From Ophiodon elongatus (Eukaryota > Chordata > Actinopteri > Perciformes > Hexagrammidae): a stretch of DNA of 64,000 nt. Of the stretch, positions 11,456 through 20,910 are shown one piece after another; the stretch's first letter is position 1; each line of letters opens with the position of its first letter. The stretch lies in assembly GCA_016806645.1 (NCBI GenBank), contig JACSYO010000444.1, forward strand, positions 593,501-657,500, read 5' to 3'. Both the position numbers and the translations under genes were made by a program. Below the pieces are notes generated by a model that made no database searches, was not told the DNA's origin, and was given only the letters and a program-made list of their open reading frames with translations.

Positions 11456-12243
11456 CCTACTATTGTATATGGCACATTGTTTCCCCACTTAATTAAAGGG
11501 ACTGCTGATGGGACCTGGCAACCAAAAGGTTATGACCTTTGGACGCCATATTGTTGGGGTCTCTCACTGTACCGGCAAAACTTTGACACGCCCTTGCTGA
11601 ACGGCAGTCCGGTGCGACAACAGCTCTGGACATGGCTCCCCGAACTGTTCAGCTTATTATGAACATTTAGCCTGAAGAAGGTTCGACTGAGAACCGAAAC
11701 GTTGCACTTGTTCATATTAGTGTATAAATGCCTGCCTGACCGGAAATAAAAGGTAAAAACAAGTTTGTTAACTTTTTTCCTGAGTCATATGCTAATGAAG
11801 CTAACCTAGCTCGAGCATGTTATACCACGTCCGTGTCCGCGGAGCAGAGTGGATGAAGGCCTCCCACAAAAGAGGCCGCCGACAGCGAGACCGACGCCCA
11901 GGTTCGCACGGCGCCCCTGCATCCGCTCGCCGACCTTGGGACCCACCTACCAGAGCCTACCAGAGCCGCCGAAGGACGTATTCCTCCGCCACGAGGTCCA
12001 GACTGGTACCCGTCGGGCCCGACGGAGACGACTCTCCTCGGCGTTACTGCTACAAGGACGGAGGACTGAAGTGGAGATCCCCCCTGAAAGAGGAGAGAAT
12101 GACAGATCTGGATCTCCAGACAGGGTATTAGGCTTCCGGGCGGCCTTAATGGGACTGGGGGACTTCAGGGTGTAAGTAAGTGATGGACCGTGCATCGATG
12201 ATTTCGCTGTTTTTACAGTGATATCGTCACAAAAACCCAAACA
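11456..12243 (+). other. Unidentified segment between convergent telomeric arrays
   Basis: Left half has CCTGAAGAAGGTTC...GAACCGAAACGTTG (11671-11704) followed by GGAAATAAAAGG, resembling the ends of Penelope-like or related retroelements. Right half (about 11815-12140) is GC-rich with two overlapping arginine/proline-rich open frames of about 105 codons and no recognised domain. Origin is unknown; a retroelement remnant is the leading guess. Confidence 0.5.
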
Positions 12244-13018
12244 CCTAACCCTAACCCTAACCTAACCCTAACCCCAACCCCAACCCCAACCCTAACCCCA
12301 ACCCTAACCCTAACCACCCCAACCCCAGCCCACCCTCCCAGACAGCCCCCTAACCCAACCCTAGCCCCAACCCTAGCTGACCCCAACCCCAACCCAACCT
12401 AACCCTAACCCTAACCTAACCCTAACCCCAACCCCAACCCCAACCCTAACCCCAACCCTAACCCTAACCCCAACCCCAACCCCAAGCCCAACCCCAACCC
12501 TAACCCTGACGCCAACCCTAACGCCAACCCTAACGCTAACCCTAACCCTAACCCTGACCCCAACCCCAACCCCAACCCTAACCCTAACCTAACCCTAACT
12601 CCAACCCTAACCCTAACCCTAACCCCAACCCTAACCCTAACCCCAACCCCAACCCTAACCCCAACCCCAACCTCAACCCTAACCCTAACGCTAACCCCAA
12701 CCCCAACCCCAACCCCAGCCTAACCCTAGCCCAACCTAACCTAACCTAACACCTAACCCCAACGCCAACCCTAACGCCAACCCTAACCCTAACCCTAACC
12801 CTAACCCTGACCCCAACCCCAACCCCAACCCCAACCCTAACCCTAACCCTAACCCAACCCTAACTCTAACCCTAACCCCAACCCCAACCCCAACCTCAAC
12901 CCTAACCCTAACCCTAACCCCATCCCTAACCCTAACCCTAACCCTAACGCCAACCCTAACCCTAACCCTAACCCTAACCCCAACCCTAACCCTAACCCTA
13001 ACCCTGACCCTACTCCAA
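12244..13018 (-). repeat. Interstitial telomeric array, C-rich on plus strand (segment 1)
   Basis: CCCTAA and CCCCAA variants, so the TTAGGG strand is the minus strand and the array faces the one at 8323-10580. Ends with CCCTACTCCAACCATCCAGC, the inverted form of the hexamer-block edge seen near 9450. Confidence 0.97.
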
Positions 13019-13088
13019 CCATCCAGCGGCCAAAATCAGAACCAGAACCACCCCCAGCATCAGCACCAGAACCAGTACCAGAATCAGC

Positions 13089-13124
<36 letters not shown>

Positions 13125-13178
13125 CTCAGACTGAGAATCAGAGTCAGAGTCAGAACTAGAACCAGAATAGGAGCCCGC

Positions 13179-13219
<41 letters not shown>

Positions 13220-13261
13220 CAACAGAACCAGAACCAGAAACAGAATCAGCGCCAGAAACAA

Positions 13262-13293
<32 letters not shown>

Positions 13294-13436
13294 AAAGAAC
13301 CAGAACCAGAACCAGAACCAACACCAACACCAGCACCAGCACCAGCACCAGAACCAGTACCAGAATCAGCACCAGAACCAAAACCAGAACCAGAACCAGA
13401 AACAGAACCAACACCAGCACCAACATCAGCACCAGC

Positions 13437-13484
<48 letters not shown>

Positions 13485-13538
13485 CTCAGACTGAGAATCA
13501 GAGTCAGAGTAAGAACTAGAACCAGAATAGGAGCCAGC

Positions 13539-13609
<71 letters not shown>

Positions 13610-13694
13610 CAACGGAACCAGAACCAGAACCAGAAACAGAATCAGCGCCAGAAACAGAACTAGAACCAGAACCAACACCAGCACCAGCACCAGC

Positions 13695-13749
<55 letters not shown>

Positions 13750-13796
13750 TCAGTACCAGAACCAGAACCGGGTCCAGAGCCAAAATCAAGATCAGG
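13019..13796 (-). repeat. Hexamer minisatellite block, copy 2 (minus orientation)
   Basis: AGAACC, AGCACC and AGAATC hexamers, reverse complement of copy 1. Marker GACTGAGAATCAGAGTCAGA at 13129 and 13489. Both edges match copy 1 in reverse: GGCCAAAATCAGAACCAG at one side and GAGCCAAAATCAAGATCAGG at the other. Confidence 0.95.
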
Positions 13797-14273
13797 GTTA
13801 ACCCTAACCCTAACCCTAACCCCAACCCTAACCCTAACCCTAACCCTAACCTTAACCCCAACCCTAACCCTAACCCTAACGCCAACCATAACCCTAACCC
13901 TAACCCTAACCCCAACCTCAACCCTAACCCTAACCCTAACCCCAACCCTAACCCCAACCCTTACCCCAACCCTAACCCTAAACCCAACCCTAACCCTAAC
14001 CCCAACCCTAACCCTAACCATAACGCCAACCCTAACCCTAACCCTAACCCCAACCCCAACCTCAACCCTAACCCTAACCCCAACCCCAACCCCAACCCTA
14101 ACGCTAACCCCAACCCCAACCCTAACCCTAACCCTAACCCTAATCCTAACCCTAACCCTAACCCTAACGCTAACCCCAACCCTAACCCTAACCCCAACCC
14201 TAACCCTAACCCTCACGCCAACCCTAACCCTAACCCTAACCCCAACCCTAACCCTAACCCCAACCCTACTCCA
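13797..14273 (-). repeat. Interstitial telomeric array, C-rich on plus strand (segment 2)
   Basis: CCCTAA with CCCCAA and ACGCC variants lying between hexamer copies 2 and 3. Confidence 0.97.
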
Positions 14274-14465
14274 ACCATCCAGCGGCCAAAATCAGAACCA
14301 GAACCACCCCCAGCATCAGCACCAGAACCAGTACCAGAATCAGCACCAGAACCAGAACCAGAACCAGAACCAGACTCAGACTGAGAATCAGAGTCAGAGT
14401 CAGAACTAGAACTAGAACCAGAATAGGAGCCCAGCATCAGCACCAGAACCAGTACCAGAATCAGC

Positions 14466-14496
<31 letters not shown>

Positions 14497-14650
14497 ACAG
14501 AAACAGAATCAGAACCAGAACCAGAAACAGAATCAGCGCCAGAAACAGAAACAGAACCAGAACCAGAACCAACACCAGCACCAGCACCAGCACCAGAACC
14601 AGAATCAGTACCAGAACCATAACCGGGACCAGAGCCAAAATCAAAATCAG
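14274..14650 (-). repeat. Hexamer minisatellite block, copy 3 (minus orientation, shorter)
   Basis: Same edges as copies 1 and 2, with the marker GACTGAGAATCAGAGTCAGA once at 14379. About half the length of the other copies, as expected from unequal exchange or slippage. Confidence 0.95.
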
Positions 14651-14880
14651 GGTTAACCCTAACCCTAACCCTAACCCCAACCCTAACACTAACTCCAACC
14701 CTATCCCTAACCCTAACCCGAACCCTAACCCTCACCCCAACCCCAATCCTAACCCTAACCCTAACCCTAACTCCAACCCTAACCCTAACCCCAACCCTAA
14801 CCCTAACCCTAACCTTAACCCTAACCCTAACCCCTAACCCTACTCCAACCCTAACCCTACTCCAACCCTAACCCTACTCC
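14651..14880 (-). repeat. Interstitial telomeric array, C-rich on plus strand (segment 3)
   Basis: CCCTAA variants ending with repeated CCCTACTCCAA units. Confidence 0.95.
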
Positions 14881-14883
14881 TAC

Positions 14884-14972
14884 AGAGTCAGAACCAGAAC
14901 CAGAACCAACACCAGAACCAGAACCAGAATGAGACTCATACTCAGACTCAGAATCAGAGGGGCCGGGGGAAT
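14884..14972 (-). repeat. Partial hexamer block, copy 4
   Basis: About 85 bases of AGAACC-type hexamers ending in ACTCAGACTCAGAATCAGAG; lacks the standard edges. Followed by a duplicated AATGACAATC and a non-repetitive spacer up to about 15027. Confidence 0.8.
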
Positions 14973-15027
14973 GACAATCAATGACAATCATCAGGGTAGT
15001 CGAGAAGGGGCCTCGCCTGGAAGGGGG

Positions 15028-15065
15028 GGTTAGGGTTAGGGTTGGGTTTAGGGTTGGAGTAGGGT
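15028..15065 (+). repeat. Short G-rich telomeric fragment before unit A'
   Basis: GGGTTAGGG units in the plus orientation directly joined to unit A', copying the junction seen at 10580/10581. Confidence 0.9.
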
Positions 15066-15904
15066 TAGTTTTTCTTACCAGCTGTCAGACTTTAATACCT
15101 GCAGTAACATCCTATTATAGAGTGTTCCCTCTGCTTCACACCATTTAAACATGATTTTGCTTCTAATGGTACTAACGGGCAGCCATTACTATATCCACAG
15201 TTTCAACTTCTTCAGTTCCTTTGGCAACTTTTTTCAGCTGCAGAATATGTCACATCACATAAATGCATCACATAAATATACAGTATGCCTAGTGGAATGG
15301 TAAAGACATAGTTTGATGTTTTGGGAAATACACTTATTTGTTTTTTTGCTGAGAGTGAGATGAGAAGATTGATACCACTCTTAGACATGAGAGTGGTATT
15401 GATCTTCTTTTCCCAGTATTGGGTTGGAGTATTGACATCCCAAAGCTCAAACTGAGAGGGCTTGACTAAAATGTGGTTTGTGGTACCCAAGTGTATATTT
15501 TTGAATATTTAGTATAGTTTTGTCACACTTCACTGGTGTTGAAGCAGGGAGAGATTGGATTCTACAAAACTGCAAACAAATCAAGCAAAAGAAATTGGTA
15601 ATATTGCAACCAACAGAAAACGACTTAACATTGCTGTGCAGATTTAAGATAAATTGTCTTTTCTACACTGATTTCAATCAGTAGGAATTAAGTTTTTTGT
15701 CAGGTGAGAGATGTGTTTTAGTTCTCCCTGGATGGGTTTTTAGGTTTTTTTTTGTTTTACAGATTATGTAACAGTGATGTGGGGATTATTGGAAGGTTAT
15801 GGGGTCAGTCAACAGTGAAGAAACAACATTATTTCCAGTTGCAACCTCTTGCTTTTGTAGCAGTGGACCGTTACCGTTATGAAGCTGGGTCTTTACTTCC
15901 CATC
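15066..15904 (+). repeat. Unit A': second copy of the direct duplication
   Basis: Matches 10581-11401 along its length in the same orientation. Beyond CTTTACTTCCCAT it runs into ordinary single-copy-like sequence (CCTGTTTCTCTTG), whereas unit A runs into a telomeric fragment, so this copy probably carries the original right flank. Confidence 0.95.
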
Positions 15905-16944
15905 CTGTTTCTCTTGTTATTAAATTTAGTTATTGCATTATGCATGCGTGGAAATATTAGTGGAGTCTGTATTCGATTGTTGAAGAGGTTGCCCGTACTC
16001 GGGATTGCCTGAAGGGTTTTTCTCTTCAGTCAGTGAGCCAGTTAACCACGTCGTCACACAATAACTCAAGCCCGTGGCCTTGACATCACAGGATGTGTTT
16101 CCAGTATGACTCCCTGCAGCCCTCTGCTCACAATTACCATTAATGACTCTTTCAAGCTACCAGGCAGTTTCTCAGGAACTCGCATGCATAGCTGTGGCGT
16201 CAGAGGCTGCTTCAGCCCTGCTGCTGCTGTTGCTTCTGTATCGCCTCTGTGTTGTAAAGATTACTTTATAAATGTATTAGCTATCAGATACCCTGTTGTA
16301 AATGTAATAAGTAATGTAATTATTTGAATTATGTCTTCAAAGTAATGTAACGTATTTGATTCGTTTTTTAACAGATGTTTTAAATTGGGCAATAAAGCTT
16401 AAACGAACATACATTTAAACCAGGCAGTGTAAACCTCACAACAGAATTCAACTCTGATTACCCTCAAACTGTTATTAAATGTTATCTAATATAATTTAAA
16501 TATAGATTGTAACAGAGCAACATAATTGATTATTATTGATTCTTAGTTATATTCTAAATATAATATTTTTACTGGAAATAATATATTTTGATGTAACCCC
16601 TTTGTAATCACTAACATTTTTATTTTAATGAAATTTTTTCTCAGTAACTGTAACTGATTGCAGTTACATTTATTTTGTAATGTAATTAATTGTGTTACAT
16701 GTAACTAGTTAGCCTCCAACACTGGTTATCACACAAAATACAGTGGAGTAAATGGTGTGTTACATATTTGACAACATTTTCTAAAATATTTTGTCACAGC
16801 GGAACATGTCTTAGGATGGTTTTAGAAAATACGTTAAGTTTGTGTGTCCCATAGGGTGCTAACTCTCATTAGAAGTAATCTTTGCGTGAATAAAAAGGAA
16901 AACCACAATGACACATAAACACCCAACTGTTATTGCATGTCATT
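15905..16944. other. Non-coding right flank of the telomeric complex
   Basis: AT-rich after 16260; contains repeated GTAATGTAATTA-type phrases. No gene recognised. Confidence 0.55.
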
Positions 16945-17350
16945 CATGATTCTCAGAGGATGAATCTTACTGACCTCCATGATCCCTTGTCTTTTCCTCT
17001 TTGTGGTTTTGAAGGAAATGTCTCAAGTACCATTGGTTTACAGATTCATGTTCTCCTAAGGATGAACTGTCATGTTTTTGATTCTCTGACTTTCATCTTG
17101 CATCATCAGATAAAAAAAAATTTAATACTTTGGTTAACGATCAAATTCTTCCAAAACTAATGACATTCCCATCAGCCTCAGCTGTACTTTGTGTTTCATG
17201 CTAATTAGCAAATGTTAGCATGCCAGCCTCTAAATTAAGATGGTTAACATAGTAAACATTACATCTGCTCAGCATCATCATGTAAGCATTGTCATTGTGG
17301 GCATGTTAGCAGGCTGGTGCTGGCATTTACTCGCAGCTGTGTCTATTTGC
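16945..17350 (+). repeat. Percomorph dispersed repeat, second long copy
   Basis: AACTAATGACATTCCCATCA, GCCTCAGCTGTACTTTGTGT, GCTAATTAGCAAATGTTAGC and CATTGTCATTGTGGGCATGT match the family of 7310-8025 and include its middle portion. Confidence 0.65.
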
Positions 17351-19869
17351 AGCATTTCAAAAGTGATACTAGGCTGTTGACTATTGTTTATATTTCTCTC
17401 AGATTTTACTAAATGGAAATCTTATGCTGAGTACTATTTAGATATTAGGTTGGCACGGTGACGCAAAATCTGATAATTTCGATCTAAAGTCCTAATTTGT
17501 GTAGTGAAAATATGTGTGGAACACTGATGTGAAAGCACATTTCTACTCTTTCTTTTAACTCTGCTTTCTTTCACAAACTAAAAGAGGTTAGGGAAAGCAT
17601 TCATACTGAACCACGCACTTTCAAATCCCTTCCAGTACTATCTCGTTTGGCCCCTGGCTTGCCCTTTTACCTGTGATGTTACTCCTGACTCCCACAAAAA
17701 TGCGACTCTTGTTATTACACAGAGTGCATTTTTAGCAGTTTGAAGCACCTTTTTGTAATTGTTTTGTATCTTTTCGGACCATTTGGTATGCTGCTTTGAG
17801 CTCCAGGCACCTTTCTTTTATCCACCCCGCATGCCTTGCAATTTCTGGAGAAATGCCTGTAGCACCCAAAGTTAAAAACGGTTCAGTTCTGAGCACAAAT
17901 ACTATGGCTTATCCTTCAATGTCCCACCACAAGTCCTCAATGGGTCTGTTTTAATTCAAACAAGGAACATGTAAACGTTGGTGGAGCAAGGGTTCTGCTT
18001 GTGCGGGGTGCTCGACATGAAAACTGATGTTTTCAAGCCTGCTTAAGATGTCTTGTTTGATGAGTCCCAACACGGTGTAATGATTAGCCTTTAAGATAAT
18101 ATTATATAGTGAAAGTGATAAAAGGATCTTTAAAATGTTACTGTTAGACTGCATTATATACAGCAGTCATTCCCAAAGACTGGACTGAATGAATTAGCAA
18201 AATTTCTTCCACAGTCTTTAAGTCAATATTTATATCTGCAGTTCACCTTTTAGTCACATAAGTAATCATGAAAGTTTGTATTATTCTGATAATTTTAGCC
18301 TACTTATAACAGTTAATGCAATATGAAAGGCTAGCATTCATTCTGTCTGATTAACTGATAAGAAGAATGAGATAAACTTTGCCTAAATACATTTATTTGG
18401 TCTCATTTATAAATAAATGAATATCTGTATTGTGTTTTCAATAACAAATGCATATAAAAAAGGGTGATTTATCAGATTTTGACATGGCTGGTTTACCTAT
18501 TCAAGATAATATAAAGTGCAGTAAAACTTCTCAGGAATGTTCATTTTTTCACAAATTCCCTCTTCTCACCGTTAGATAAGCCCTTATGTGAATTTGATTG
18601 TGATGGTTTTTCTCATTTTTTAAAAGTGGCCTTCAGAAAAAAAAAGTTTAGGAAACGCTGAATACAGTATTCACATTGCTTTTAATCCTAAATACAATAC
18701 AGTTTCCTCTATTCACAATGATATTCATGTTGAATTAGAGATGAATAGTTCTTGAAAGCAACTTTTAATTTGTTCTTAATGGGATTCAGCCCTAAAGATA
18801 CAAACTGAGAATCCCTGATTGAGCTTATTGAGCCGTCAGAGGTTTCCTTGTATTTTGTTGTGAAGAAGAAGAGAGCAGAGGTTTCTGCTGGCACGGCATT
18901 ATTGGATGTGGAGAGTCATGATAAGTCAGAGTCATCTCCTATCCCAAGGACATGTTCATGTTAAAAAACCCTGACTGCACTCCCACGGGCTCATGCACTG
19001 TATCCATACTACATTCATGAGTTGCTTGTTGTTTTGCTGTGTTGTGTCGATTGTCTGTGCAGCTTTCATTAGTTGTTAAAAAGAACCCTGCAGCGGGAGC
19101 CTGGGATTTGCATCTTTTGGCCTTGAGAACAGGAAGGAGAAAGTGGAAGGGTTTCCTGTGTTATTGATCCTTCATGGATCTGACTCTGCAGGCAACACAA
19201 CCTTCGTTGTTATGTAACCAATACATTCCTGGAGGAATCGCAAAGCTGGCTACATGCAAAGTTACAGACACCTGAAACTCAAAGCACCATGCTTAGCCAT
19301 GCCTGCAGTGTTGGATGACATGGAGCCGCAGCAGAGTCCACATATTCTCCAACACAAACAGACCAGCTGTCCTTTTCAGCCGGAGCAGAGTTACGTAATG
19401 TTGATGGGAAAAAATGAGTCATTGTTGATGATCCATTGATAATTTCTTAATTTTGTTTTATCACCTATTACATCACTCTAAGATAATCAATAAACGTTTA
19501 TCATTGATCTTGATAATGTGGGTTTGCAACAGCTACTAATGATGACTCATCATGTTTCTGGCAAGAGTGTCACCACATAATGTTAATCAGCTGCAAATTG
19601 GCTTCATGTGGAAACAGAGTGAGATTTTTTACTGTGAATATCATTCATCATGCATCATTGTAATCTTCATCAGGCAGTGGGTTGGCCATCGCTGTCTGCT
19701 AGGAGAATAAAGTATGTAAGGTCATAAAGCAATCTCACAAAGGTTACCTCATCACCGGACAGCCCTCATTACATGGTGTTCTGATCACCACCAGACACTC
19801 TTGAGGTCGCTCAAGTAAAACCGAACTGGAAAAAGCTGCTTCTTTTGGTTAATACTTAATTATTTTGCA
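17351..19869. other. Non-coding stretch
   Basis: AT-rich, with no exon, RNA gene or clear repeat recognised on either strand. Confidence 0.55.
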
Positions 19870-19915
19870 ACTTGGGATTGGCTCCAGCGGTCACAGATAA
19901 TGGATGTATGTATGA
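19870..19915 (+). repeat. LINE 3' tail remnant
   Basis: GGGATTGGCTCCAGC with ACAGATAATGGATGTATG fits the widespread vertebrate LINE (CR1/L2-like) tail that ends in GGATGGATGG-type units. Confidence 0.55.
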
Positions 19916-20035
19916 TGTAATCAGGGCACCATTGAAAATGAGACCTCTGTCTCAATGGGTCTTCCTTGGATAAAAACAATTTAATGAAATGTTTAATGAA
20001 TTTGTAATCTCTTAATAAACTCCATATTTACACAC

Positions 20036-20101
20036 ACAACTTTACCCCTTACATTAGCAGCTAGCTGTACAGTATGTGGCTAATGTAAGGGGTAAAGTTG
20101 T
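20036..20101. repeat. Perfect inverted repeat, 23-bp arms, 20-nt loop
   Basis: Left arm 20036-20058 begins ACAACTTTACCCCTTAC; right arm 20079-20101 is its exact reverse complement; loop 20059-20078. It could be a small foldback element or a transcribed hairpin. No flanking target duplication was identified with confidence. Confidence 0.9.
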
Positions 20102-20403
20102 ACGGGGTAAATCCTTCTGCCCATTTAAACCTATAGTTTGACCTAGCCAGCTGCTAGCTGTAGCTTCATATTAACTGAAGCCTGTACTACTGCTCAATTG
20201 TTGTCCAATAATTCCCATTCAATCCAACTGCTTAGATGTTATATTTACACCTTTGAGTGACAGTTTTAGGCTCCTGAAGTTTCTTTGTTTTACTTTTTTG
20301 TTTCCTCTTTCTTTGTCTTTTACCTGTCCTCAGTTCCCACCAAACCCCTGCAGACCTTATGTAACCTCTGACAAGCCCTGACTGGTTCCCGAGTTGGCAG
20401 CAT

Positions 20404-20532
<129 letters not shown>

Positions 20533-20848
20533 CTATCCTTAGACAAAGAGCTCCATGGACTTCCAAAATCACGGCAGTGTTCCTGTGCCACACTGAGTGG
20601 GACGTGTTAAACTTCATAGCCTTTCACATTCAAGAAGATTTCAGAGAAGCTCAATTTACTCCTGTGATGGGTTATTGTCCTGCTTGACCGAATGATTGTG
20701 GAGAGTCAGTAAATACAGTATTCAATGTGCTAATTTAAGAACATTAACTAAGAACCCTCATCAGTTCAGTTCATAGATTTTAAATTCAAATGACTGTCAT
20801 TTCACTGAGCTTCCTCCTGCTTCTAACCTCCCACATGACTTCAGGGCT

Positions 20849-20849
<1 letters not shown>

Positions 20850-20908
<59 letters not shown>
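20850..20908 (+). repeat. (GA)n microsatellite
   Basis: About 29 GA units following GGGCTC. Confidence 0.98.

Positions 20909-20910
<2 letters not shown>

Noticed and set aside
13010..13957. 315-codon minus-strand Leu/Val frame, and shorter Gly/Leu frames nearby
   Set aside because: Alternative frames of the same hexamer and CCCTAA arrays.
8323..14880. CRISPR array
   Set aside because: Repeats are contiguous hexamers with no unique spacers of constant length, and the genome is eukaryotic.
8323..14880. A true chromosome end inside the window
   Set aside because: Arrays are degenerate, face each other and are followed by ordinary sequence and genes on the right, so they are interstitial.
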